Assembly: GCA_031282125.1 (NCBI GenBank)
Contig: JAITEH010000091.1
Location: 1-6,754 of the forward strand
Length of the DNA: 6,754 nucleotides
Reading direction: 5' to 3'
From: Campylobacteraceae bacterium
GTDB taxonomy: Bacteria > Campylobacterota > Campylobacteria > Campylobacterales > Campylobacteraceae
Shown: piece by piece, positions 1 to 5,816 of the stretch
Position numbering within the stretch: position 1 is the stretch's first letter
Layout: the number at the start of each line of letters is the position of its first letter
Translations under genes and position numbers: made by a program
Notes under the pieces: generated by a model
Databases searched by the model: none
The model's input: only the letters and a program-made list of their open reading frames with translations
Told to the model about the DNA's origin: nothing

Positions 1-3000
1 CCAAAAGAGTAGCGGCAGCCTTGATATTTTCTAAAATTTACATCTTCCAAATCTCTACCCTCATTTTCCGTTATGCCAAGCTCTATGCGAATCTGCTTAT
101 GGACAATCTCCGCCAACGCTTCGGCTAACTCTACGCCGACTCCGCGCAAATGATAATACTCTTTAAATTTACCCTCATTATAGAGCTCATGTGCGTATTC
201 GCCGAATCTTTTCCCAACGCTCACAATACTAAAAGCCGCCGTGTCAATCTCATCGCTTCTAAAAAAATCACTGATAGAACGGCACGGCTGTTTTCTTTGG
301 CGCGGAAAATCAAAAACCAAAACAGCCTCTTTTTTAAGCTCATTTATAGACTTCGTCAAATCGCTCTTTTCGTCGAATATATAAAGTTTTGTATCTTCTC
401 TCACGCATGGATAGTAGCCGTATATCGATACGGGCTTAAATAAATCCTCTTTTGCGATTAGATTTTTGATATCCGAAAATAGAGGTTTTAACACTTCATT
501 TTCTTGTTTTTGTCTCTCTTCACTGCTTAAATTTTTCGTGCCGTATCCCCATCTTGCGTTGAAAAGTATCTTTTGATTTATCCATTTATACGCCAAATCA
601 AGCCCTGCGTCAAAAACTCTCCTGCCCCAAAACGGCGGGCGCAAAACTTCATGTACGCTTGGCAGTATAATATCCTCATGGGTTGATTTTAGCGGCGTTT
701 TTTCAACTGTTTTTCTTGGAGCGGCGGACTTGTCAAACTCTTTTTTTTCTATCGCCCGCATAGCTTTTAAGCCTTCAAAAGCGTCTTTGCAATAAAAAAC
801 AGCGCCGCTGTAAGACGGCTGACAAAACTCTTCTACAAAACCTCTGTTTAAAGCCGCACCCCCCAGCAGTACGGGCACGTTTATGCCGTCTTTTTCGAGT
901 CTTTCCAGATTTTCTTTCATGATAGCTGTCGATTTGACCAAAAGTCCGCTCATGCCGATAGCATCGGCGTTATGCTCTTTGTAAGCTTTGATAAAATCGT
1001 CAATTTCCGCTTTTATGCCGATATTTACGACATTGTAACCGTTGTTTGAGAGGATGATATCCACGAGATTTTTACCCACATCATGAACGTCGCCTTTGAC
1101 GGTTCCAAGTACAAGAGTGGTCTCTTTCTTGCTGCTTTTGGGAAGATACGGCTTCAAAAAATCAACGCCCGCTTTCATCACTTCGGCAGATTGCAATACA
1201 AAAGGAAGCTGCATTTTGCCCGAGCCGAACAGCTCTCCTATCTCTCTCATCGCATCTATCAACACGTTATTTACGATCTCTTCTGCGGGAATCTCATCTT
1301 TTGCGTGCGATAAAACCTTTAGCATTTTGTCTTTATCGCCGTCTTTTAAAAGAGTTTTTATCTTCTCTTTGGTATCAAGCTTTTCAAATTCGTCGTTTAC
1401 ATCACTTTTTTGTGTTTTGACTTCGCCAAAATGCTCTATAAAAGCAAACAATGCTTCGCCGTTTGGTCTTTTGTTGAACAGTAAATCCTCGCAAACTCTC
1501 AAATCATCGTCTTTTATCTTGTGAAGAGGAATGATACTTTTGACATTCACTATCGCCATGCTAAGACCTGCTTTCACGCAGTGGTGCAAAAACACGGAGT
1601 TTAGATACTCTCTGGCGTCTTTATCAAGACCAAAAGAGATATTTGAAACTCCAAGAACGCTTCCGCACTCTTCATGTAAGCCCCTAAACTCTCTTATCGC
1701 CTCTATCGTTTCGATGGCTGCCGTGAAGTATTCGCTATCGCCGCTTCCGACTGTGAATGTGAGCATGTCAAATACCAAATCGCTTCCATGAAGTCCGCAC
1801 TCAAGAGCAAGTTTGTACATTCTATTTGCGACGGCGACTTTTCTTGTCTTTGTTTTTGCCATACCCTCTTCATCTATGCACAAACACACAAGCGCCGCGC
1901 CGTATCTTTTGGCAAGAGAGCAGATTTTGCGAAATTTCTCCTCTCCGTCTTCAAGATTTGCCGAATTTATAATGGCTCTTCCGCCGATATTTTTCAAAGC
2001 CTCTTCAAGCGCATGTATGGAGGTGGAGTCTGGCATGAGAGGCAGAGGGATTTTGGTATTGTACATGCTTATCACTTTTCGCATATCGTTTAGTTCGTCG
2101 CGCCCTGCAAACCCCACGCTTACGTCGATACCGTGCGCCCCGCTTTTTGTCTGGCTTTGCGCGGCGTTCAAAATCCCATCCCAATCTTTAGCCAAAAGCA
2201 GCTCTCTAAAAGCCTTTGAACCTGTAGCGTTACTGCGCTCTCCGACTAAAAACGGAGCTTGATTTTGGCGCAGACTTTTACTCTCATACAAAGATGAGAC
2301 GGAAGGCTCAAGACTACCAAGCGGCGGCAGAGGAGTTATATCTTTGACGGCTTTGCTTAACTCTAAAATGTGCTGTGGAGTCGTACCGCAGCAGCCGCCA
2401 AGAAGCGAAACTGCGTTAAATTTCAAAAGTTCGCTTTGGAGTTTTGCAAACTCTTGCGGAGTCATCGGATAAAAAGTATAACCGCCTCTATTTTGCGGAA
2501 GTCCCGCGTTTGCATGAATGCTTATGGGTCTATCCCAAATCTCGCTCAAAGCTTTTATATGCGGCAATACTTTGTCAGGACCGCTTCCGCAGTTGATGCC
2601 CAAAGAAAATATCTCAAAAGGCTTTAAGATAGCGGCAACAGTTACGATATCAGTCCCTATAAGCATCGTCCCGCTTGTCTCAATCGTAACAGAAACCATA
2701 ATAGGCGCAGAACTTTTAAGCTCTTTTTTCGCATCGTTTATCGCTAAAATAGCGGCTTTTATCTGCAAAGGATCTTGCGCCGTCTCAATCAAAAACAGAT
2801 CCGTATTTGCCGCGATAGCAGCCCTTGCGCATATATTGTAGCCATCATACATCTCATCAAAACCGATAGCGCCAAGCGAGGGAAGTTTCGTACCAGGACC
2901 CAAAGAGAGTGCGGTAAAGCGCGGCTTATCGTCAAACTCTTCGCACACTTCGCGCGCAAGTTTCACACCCTCAAACGTGAGCTCGTATGCTTTTGATTTT

Positions 3001-3248
3001 AAGTCGTACTCGTCAAGCACCCACGGCATCGTCCCGAATGTGTTTGTTTTGATGATGTCGGCTCCAGCTTTTAAGTAACTTCTGTGTATTTTTTGTATCG
3101 TTTCTTTGGCGGTTGTATTTAAAATCTCATTGCAGCCGACAGCTTTGTCCCACACACTCTCATTAAGCTTTAGACTCTGTATCTGCGTGCCCATAGCGCC
3201 GTCCAATATCAGGACTCTTTGTTTTAATATCTGTGCTAATTTATCCAA
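1..3248 (-). CDS. metH: Cobalamin-dependent methionine synthase MetH, C-terminus cut by window edge
   Basis: MetH transfers a methyl group from 5-methyltetrahydrofolate via cobalamin to homocysteine, making methionine in the cytoplasm. The reverse strand is open for 1082 codons. Domains in order: homocysteine-binding (about 1-300, GAMGTQ near residue 19, zinc ligands C220 and the C286-C287 pair in GGCCGTTP); pterin-binding (from about 334, LVGERSN); four-helix cap (671-692, GELFGSGKMQLP); B12-binding with DVHDVG, where H722 is the lower axial cobalt ligand; AdoMet-dependent reactivation domain from about 850 (RPPFWGRR at 870). The frame leaves the window within KYQGCRYSFG, just before the usual GYPACP motif, so several tens of residues are probably missing. 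The start is TTG at 3248-3246. An in-frame TGA lies five codons upstream and a GAGGA ribosome site precedes the TTG, while the next in-frame ATG is codon 19 and would remove the first strand of the domain. All catalytic residues I looked for are present. Transcribed divergently from the Fur-family gene. Confidence 0.97.
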   Translation of the reverse strand, partial: MDKLAQILKQRVLILDGAMGTQIQSLKLNESVWDKAVGCNEILNTTAKETIQKIHRSYLKAGADIIKTNTFGTMPWVLDEYDLKSKAYELTFEGVKLAREVCEEFDDKPRFTALSLGPGTKLPSLGAIGFDEMYDGYNICARAAIAANTDLFLIETAQDPLQIKAAILAINDAKKELKSSAPIMVSVTIETSGTMLIGTDIVTVAAILKPFEIFSLGINCGSGPDKVLPHIKALSEIWDRPISIHANAGLPQNRGGYTFYPMTPQEFAKLQSELLKFNAVSLLGGCCGTTPQHILELSKAVKDITPLPPLGSLEPSVSSLYESKSLRQNQAPFLVGERSNATGSKAFRELLLAKDWDGILNAAQSQTKSGAHGIDVSVGFAGRDELNDMRKVISMYNTKIPLPLMPDSTSIHALEEALKNIGGRAIINSANLEDGEEKFRKICSLAKRYGAALVCLCIDEEGMAKTKTRKVAVANRMYKLALECGLHGSDLVFDMLTFTVGSGDSEYFTAAIETIEAIREFRGLHEECGSVLGVSNISFGLDKDAREYLNSVFLHHCVKAGLSMAIVNVKSIIPLHKIKDDDLRVCEDLLFNKRPNGEALFAFIEHFGEVKTQKSDVNDEFEKLDTKEKIKTLLKDGDKDKMLKVLSHAKDEIPAEEIVNNVLIDAMREIGELFGSGKMQLPFVLQSAEVMKAGVDFLKPYLPKSSKKETTLVLGTVKGDVHDVGKNLVDIILSNNGYNVVNIGIKAEIDDFIKAYKEHNADAIGMSGLLVKSTAIMKENLERLEKDGINVPVLLGGAALNRGFVEEFCQPSYSGAVFYCKDAFEGLKAMRAIEKKEFDKSAAPRKTVEKTPLKSTHEDIILPSVHEVLRPPFWGRRVFDAGLDLAYKWINQKILFNARWGYGTKNLSSEERQKQENEVLKPLFSDIKNLIAKEDLFKPVSIYGYYPCVREDTKLYIFDEKSDLTKSINELKKEAVLVFDFPRQRKQPCRSISDFFRSDEIDTAAFSIVSVGKRFGEYAHELYNEGKFKEYYHLRGVGVELAEALAEIVHKQIRIELGITENEGRDLEDVNFRKYQGCRYSF

Positions 3249-3257
3249 CTTTATATA

Positions 3258-3262
3258 TCCTC
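3258..3262 (-). promoter_or_regulatory. Ribosome binding site for metH, supporting the TTG start
   Basis: On the minus strand GAGGA lies about 9 bases before the TTG. Its G overlaps an in-frame TGA stop, so translation in this frame cannot begin further upstream. This decides the start of metH in favour of TTG. Confidence 0.7.
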
Positions 3263-3350
3263 ATCAAACCATTTTGTATAGATGAATCGTATTTTACCAA
3301 AGCTTTGTCTGATTTTTGCCATTTTTAAGCCGATATTTGATTTATTTAAC

Positions 3351-3356
3351 TATAAT
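3351..3356 (+). promoter_or_regulatory. Probable -10 box of the Fur-family gene
   Basis: A perfect TATAAT in T-rich surroundings, with no recognisable -35, as is usual for the primary sigma factor of Campylobacterota. A transcript would begin near 3362-3364. That lies downstream of the frame's first ATG (3282) and upstream of the preferred start at 3393, so the box also argues for the shorter protein. Confidence 0.5.
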
Positions 3357-3392
3357 GCTAATTTATTTTTTGGGACGCGGTATAGATATCAA

Positions 3393-3854
3393 ATGATAAA
3401 AAAAATCAGAATCACACTCGGTTCTCTTTTGGAAAAAGTAGATTTTACCCTCAAATCTTTAGGGTTGAATTACTCTCAAAACAGAACTTTTGTACTGCAT
3501 GTACTGTATCACAGCGACAAGCATTTAAGCATCAAAGATATCGCAGACAAGATAGATGAGACGTTTTCTTGCAAACTTTCGCAGACTACTGTTTACAACA
3601 TAGTAAATCTTTTTGAAAAACTGCAAGTCGTCAATTCGCTCTCGCTGCCAAACGCCCAAAAACAAAAATTTTACGAGATAAACGCTTCGTATCACCACGA
3701 CCATCTGATATGCAAAAAATGTTATAAGATAATCGAATTTTACGACAGCAATCTTGAACATTTACAAGATTCATTCTGCGCCTCACAAAACTTTACTCTT
3801 CTTTCTCACAGTCTGGTTTTATTTGGGCTTTGCGAAGAGTGCCAAAAATCTTAA
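3393..3854 (+). CDS. Fur-family metal-dependent transcriptional regulator
   Basis: A 153-residue Fur-superfamily repressor, expected to bind DNA as a metal-loaded dimer. The N-terminal winged helix (about 10-85) includes LYHSD at 38-42, as in Campylobacter Fur, and the recognition helix SQTTVYNIVNLFEKL (63-77). The dimerisation domain carries the metal sites: E95, the HHDH cluster at 101-104, C107 and C110 in CxxC, and C147/C150 in the C-terminal CEEC, the usual structural zinc pairs. ATG 3393 is chosen over ATG 3282 because it gives the family's normal length. The extra 37 residues are hydrophobic and unlike Fur, and a TATAAT lies inside that extension. The ribosome site is weak (GGGACGCGG region). 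The usual basic RxTxxR start of the first helix is altered to NYSQNR, so this may be a paralog rather than the main Fur. It stands immediately before an operon preceded by a Fur box, so local control is plausible. Fur, PerR and Zur cannot be separated safely from sequence alone. Confidence 0.9.
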   Translation: MIKKIRITLGSLLEKVDFTLKSLGLNYSQNRTFVLHVLYHSDKHLSIKDIADKIDETFSCKLSQTTVYNIVNLFEKLQVVNSLSLPNAQKQKFYEINASYHHDHLICKKCYKIIEFYDSNLEHLQDSFCASQNFTLLSHSLVLFGLCEECQKS

Positions 3855-3872
3855 ATACGAAATTATCTTTAT

Positions 3873-3887
3873 TGATAACGATTATAA
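3873..3887 (+). promoter_or_regulatory. Fur-box-like operator upstream of the seven-gene operon
   Basis: TGATAACGATTATAA matches the 7-1-7 Fur consensus TGATAAT-N-ATTATCA at 12 of 14 arm positions. Extended to the 19-base classical box it matches 13 of 19. A further TTATC at 3863-3867 forms an inverted repeat with GATAA at 3874-3878, suggesting overlapping boxes. A -10-like TATAAA (3883-3888) lies inside the box, the usual geometry for repression by occlusion. I infer iron or metal repression of the downstream genes. Confidence 0.6.
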
Positions 3888-3888
3888 A
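3883..3888 (+). promoter_or_regulatory. Candidate -10 box for the operon, within the Fur box
   Basis: TATAAA here would give a transcript starting near 3895 and a leader of about 50 bases before the ATG at 3946. A second candidate, TACAAT at 3922-3927, would start transcription almost at the ribosome site and is less likely. No clear -35 is visible for either. Confidence 0.35.
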
Positions 3889-3945
3889 CTAACTTTTTAA
3901 CTCTTTTGTGAAAATAAAAGCTACAATTTCGCAAAGGATACAAAA

Positions 3946-4278
3946 ATGGATATTACAAAAGAACAGGTTTTACAAATCTCAAAATATTTGTCCGTCGTGC
4001 ACCGCTCAACAGGACGCATAAGAATCAAAATCAGCCACAAGATAAAAGAGATGCGGCAAGAGTTTGAGAAGTTACATATCTCCATCAATAAAGCCAAAGA
4101 GCTGCCAAAAAAGATTCAGGGCATCAAAGAGTTCAAGCTAATCGCTCTTCTTGGAACTGTTACGATTGTATATGATGAAGGGATTTTCCCAGTCAATATG
4201 CTTGAAGATTTGGTCGAGGGTAAAAACAGCGAGCAGACGACGGCTTTTATCAATAAACTTATAAAGGATATAACTTGA
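3946..4278 (+). CDS. Small HMA-like domain protein with R-x-R instead of CxxC
   Basis: A soluble 110-residue protein with no membrane span. The pattern resembles an HMA-type ferredoxin fold (HMA_2-like): strand HRSTGRIRIKIS (19-30), a long basic helix (32-57), strands around GIKEFKLIALLGTVTIVYD (59-77), then a second helix beginning FPVNMLEDLV (81-90). The first loop lacks the CxxC metal-binding pair of ordinary HMA domains. It carries R24-I25-R26 instead, and the protein has no cysteine at all. The same strand motif (RVRYK) recurs at the N-terminus of the P-type ATPase at the end of this cluster, so the two probably share a role, perhaps as partner or accessory of the pump. A good AAGGA site (3934-3938) sits 7 bases before the ATG. 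It is the first gene after the Fur box, and its stop overlaps the next start. Family assignment is by pattern recognition; function is inferred. Confidence 0.75.
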   Translation: MDITKEQVLQISKYLSVVHRSTGRIRIKISHKIKEMRQEFEKLHISINKAKELPKKIQGIKEFKLIALLGTVTIVYDEGIFPVNMLEDLVEGKNSEQTTAFINKLIKDIT

Positions 4279-4952
4279 GTAAAAACAAAGACCTGTTACT
4301 TCTCCTTAAGCGAAAAATCAGTGCAAAAAGCCCGTATTCGCAGTATGAGCAGGCTTTGCGCATAGCTTTATTCGCACATTTTCAAAATTATGAAAAATTC
4401 AAAGCCGCAAACAGATTATTTGACAATTTCCCGATTTTTTCGGAAGCTTTGCGCTCACAGCTTGATGCTGTCGCCGTTTTAAGCGTTTTGTTTAAAAAAT
4501 ATGATTTGCCGCTTGTGAAAAATAGATGCAAATCTTACGTAAAACTTCCGAATGACATCGTCCAAGCGTGCGAAATATGTATAGCGGACGAGCTTAAAAT
4601 GGTCTTGATGTATGATGAGCTTTTGGATTTTTGCGATGAAGATACGAAAGATATTTTTTATCGTCTGCAAGCGCTCTCTTACAATGAATTGCTGCCAAAT
4701 TTCAGAGCTTTGGTATACAAAAATGAAAAAAACTATCAAAGCGGCGGCGATATCCTTTCACAAAATCAATTAATAGAAAAGTTTAACGAGTTCGGCGCAT
4801 TGGCGAATGATATCTCAAGCGGCAATATAGACCCGCAAAAGATAAATTCTCTTCTTGGCTCGCTTAATATGTCCATGTTGTCAGGCGCGGTTCTTGGCGC
4901 ACTTGGCATCATGCTGACAAAAGAGATGAAAAAAGATGATACTGAGGAGTAA
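4275..4952 (+). CDS. Helical protein, possibly degenerate ferritin-like, with hydrophobic C-terminal tail
   Basis: A 225-residue mostly helical protein. It starts at TTG 4275, which overlaps the preceding TGA (TTGA), with AAGGA (4264-4268) 6 bases upstream, so translation is probably coupled. Residues about 20-148 form four predicted helices: 20-48 (E25, H35, E40), 53-76, 94-118 (E100, E106, MYDELL) and 124-148 (RLQALSYNELLPNF). This spacing resembles DUF2202-type ferritin-like bundles, whose fourth helix often reads ASYN-HLxAF. Several positions where I expect metal ligands are replaced: Q62 for His, L59 for Glu, and E138/L139 in place of His. A diiron site is therefore doubtful. After a polar linker, residues about 194-214 (LLGSLNMSMLSGAVLGALGIML) form a Gly/Ala-rich hydrophobic segment with GAVLG at 204-208, followed by a charged tail, suggesting membrane attachment. 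The ferritin-like call is tentative; an unrelated helical bundle is possible. Its place in a probable metal-storage operon makes the match worth testing. Confidence 0.8.
   Translation: MSKNKDLLLLLKRKISAKSPYSQYEQALRIALFAHFQNYEKFKAANRLFDNFPIFSEALRSQLDAVAVLSVLFKKYDLPLVKNRCKSYVKLPNDIVQACEICIADELKMVLMYDELLDFCDEDTKDIFYRLQALSYNELLPNFRALVYKNEKNYQSGGDILSQNQLIEKFNEFGALANDISSGNIDPQKINSLLGSLNMSMLSGAVLGALGIMLTKEMKKDDTEE
4944..4949 (+). promoter_or_regulatory. Strong ribosome binding site for the 26-residue peptide
   Basis: GAGGAG lies 6 bases before ATG 4956 and inside the last codons of the preceding gene. It is the best Shine-Dalgarno match in the cluster and is the main reason to call the tiny gene that follows. 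Confidence 0.65.
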
Positions 4953-4955
4953 AAA

Positions 4956-5036
4956 ATGAGTGGAATTGCTTTTTTAATCGGTGCGCTTTTGGGCGTTGTC
5001 GTTGTTATTTATCAATTAAAATTTAGAAATATTTGA
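4956..5036 (+). CDS. 26-residue single-span membrane peptide
   Basis: A tiny frame from ATG 4956 to TGA 5034-5036. It starts MSGIAFLIGALLGVV and is hydrophobic from about residue 4 to 19, then ends in a short basic tail (QLKFRNI), so the C-terminus probably faces the cytoplasm. It contains a GxxxG helix-packing motif at G9-G13 (GALLG), as do the other small proteins of this cluster. The gene fills the space between two genes exactly: 3 bases after the upstream stop and 10 bases before the next start, with a strong GAGGAG site. No known family is recognised. It could help assemble, bend or stabilise a membrane complex with its neighbours; that role is inference. The main alternative is that it is a short non-functional frame, but the ribosome site and fit argue against this. 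Confidence 0.7.
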   Translation: MSGIAFLIGALLGVVVVIYQLKFRNI

Positions 5037-5046
5037 AGGAGAAAGT

Positions 5047-5265
5047 ATGGCATTACCGGTATTTATAGCAGGAGTTGCTATCGGTGGATTGGCTGTTGTG
5101 GCTTTAAACAACAGAGCTAAAATCGTAAAAGAGGTAAAAGTCGGCATCGAAAAGGCAAAAGATTTTGCCAAAAACAGCCTGAAAGAGACGCAAGTAGTGA
5201 AAAAAAGCCCGAGTAAGGCAAAAAAACCAGTGAAAAAAGAAGCGTCAAATGCTGCCAACGCTTAA
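5047..5265 (+). CDS. 72-residue membrane-anchored protein with Lys/Ala-rich tail
   Basis: An N-terminal hydrophobic span (about 3-20) with glycine packing motif GVAIGG (G9-G13/G14) is followed by an amphipathic Lys-rich helix (about 22-46) and a low-complexity basic tail rich in Lys, Ala, Pro and Ser (50-72). The layout, a single anchor plus a positively charged cytoplasmic arm, resembles YtxH-type small membrane proteins, but I recognise no specific family. AAGGAG (5036-5041) lies 5 bases before the ATG. Its last 17 bases overlap the next gene. The basic tail could contact membrane lipids, polyphosphate or another acidic partner; this is inference. A minus-strand frame over the same bases is a shadow of its Lys/Ala codons. 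Confidence 0.8.
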   Translation: MALPVFIAGVAIGGLAVVALNNRAKIVKEVKVGIEKAKDFAKNSLKETQVVKKSPSKAKKPVKKEASNAANA

Positions 5266-5551
5266 TACGGGAGTTCCCCGCTCCGTCACAGGCAACTTTA
5301 TAAGCGGCGCATTAACGGCGGGCGTATTGGCGGGCAGCATATCTTGTTATGCAAACAAAAGCGGCAAAAAGATAAGTTTGAAAAAAGGCATCAAAATCGC
5401 AGTCCAGAGCGGAACGGCAACGGCAAGTGCGATTGCGGCGACTAACTATATCGGGCAGGGAAGATACCTAAACGCGGCGTTTTCACTTGCTGTTGGCGTT
5501 AGTTCTTTGTATCTAATCGAAAAATTACCATTATTAAAGGAAGACAAATGA
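5249..5551 (+). CDS. 100-residue glycine-rich membrane protein, MamC-like layout
   Basis: Starts at ATG 5249, inside the end of the previous gene, with only a weak AAAGAAG upstream, so coupled translation is likely. No other ATG exists in the frame. Predicted hydrophobic segments are about 17-34 (SGALTAGVLAG, GxxxG at 25-29), a small-residue helix about 52-68 (SGTATASAIAATNYIG) and 74-92 (AAFSLAVGVSSLYLIE). A short basic segment (37-50, several Lys) lies between the first two. From memory, the order resembles magnetosome protein MamC (Mms13): a hydrophobic helix, a charged helical loop, an Ala/Gly/Ser-rich stretch, then a second hydrophobic helix. The loop here is basic, whereas the MamC loop contains acidic residues thought to touch the mineral. 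Homology is not proven. The context of a small vesicle-type membrane protein next to a metal ATPase fits a role in an intracellular compartment; this is inference. Its stop overlaps the next start (ATGA). Confidence 0.8.
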   Translation: MLPTLNTGVPRSVTGNFISGALTAGVLAGSISCYANKSGKKISLKKGIKIAVQSGTATASAIAATNYIGQGRYLNAAFSLAVGVSSLYLIEKLPLLKEDK

Positions 5552-5814
5552 GCAAAAAAAACAAACATAAAAAATCAAATCCATACGTCAAAAACGGCGG
5601 TCTTTTGAATACAAATTTTGGCTTTACGGGCGGAGATTTCGTTGTAGGCGCTTTGATAGGCGCAGGCATAACTTACGTTTTGACAAACGAAAAAGCAAGT
5701 AAAATTCTTTTGAAGACCGTAGCCAAAGGGACGGGATTTTTGCAGGCAGGTTTCGAAGAGTTAAAAGAACGCTTTGAAGATGCAAAAGCAGAAATCGAAG
5801 AAGCCAAAAATTAA
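5548..5814 (+). CDS. 88-residue YtxH-like membrane and coiled-coil protein
   Basis: A basic N-terminus (MSKKNKHKK) leads to a Gly/Asn-rich stretch, one membrane span (about 30-46) with GALIGAG (GxxxG at G34-G38), and an amphipathic helix. The helix ends in an acidic/basic heptad-like segment (about 68-88, ELKERFEDAKAEIEEAK), likely a short coiled coil. The layout is that of YtxH-type small proteins, with a glycine-zipper span and a cytoplasmic coiled coil. AAAGGA (5536-5541) lies 6 bases before the ATG, which overlaps the preceding stop by 4 bases (ATGA). The ATPase gene starts 2 bases after its stop. Its coiled coil could pair with the other small proteins or the pump; this is inference. No enzymatic motif is present. 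Confidence 0.82.
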   Translation: MSKKNKHKKSNPYVKNGGLLNTNFGFTGGDFVVGALIGAGITYVLTNEKASKILLKTVAKGTGFLQAGFEELKERFEDAKAEIEEAKN

Positions 5815-5816
5815 GC

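Larger units (their letters stand above)
3249..3392. promoter_or_regulatory. Divergent intergenic region between metH and the Fur-family gene
   Basis: This 144-base AT-rich stretch must hold the promoters of both divergent genes. On the minus strand, TATACA (3275-3280) and TAAAAT (3291-3296) are possible -10 boxes for metH, neither with a convincing -35, which is normal for Campylobacterota. On the plus strand there is a perfect TATAAT at 3351-3356. I see no stem-loop or SAM-type riboswitch, and the metH leader is too short for one. The upstream extension of the Fur-family frame (3282-3392) is treated as non-coding. Confidence 0.5.

Noticed and set aside
150..2996. Many plus-strand open frames of 73-149 codons within this stretch (for example 1096-1524 and 1813-2262)
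   Set aside because: They lie antisense to metH, whose reverse-strand frame is unbroken and carries recognised domains. Their proteins look like random reverse-frame translation with no motif or good ribosome site.
3249..3300. Possible SAM or cobalamin riboswitch upstream of metH
   Set aside because: The leader is too short and AT-rich; no conserved stems or B12-box-like sequence are visible.
3282..3392. Upstream ATG giving the Fur-family protein a 37-residue N-terminal extension
   Set aside because: The extension is hydrophobic and unlike Fur N-termini, exceeds normal family length, and contains a perfect TATAAT that is better explained as the promoter.
3525..3761. Minus-strand open frame inside the Fur-family gene
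   Set aside because: Shadow of a gene with clear metal-ligand and helix-turn-helix motifs; no support of its own.
3855..3872. Rho-independent terminator after the Fur-family gene
   Set aside because: No GC-rich stem followed by a T run is present; the inverted repeat nearby is short and AT-rich and fits a Fur box better.
4479..4739. Minus-strand open frame inside the 225-residue protein gene
   Set aside because: Antisense shadow of a gene that has a coupled start and ribosome site; no recognisable product.
5016..5258. Minus-strand 80-codon frame opposite the 72-residue protein
   Set aside because: Rich in Phe, Leu and Thr because it is the complement of Lys/Ala/Glu codons; all neighbours run on the plus strand with tight spacing.
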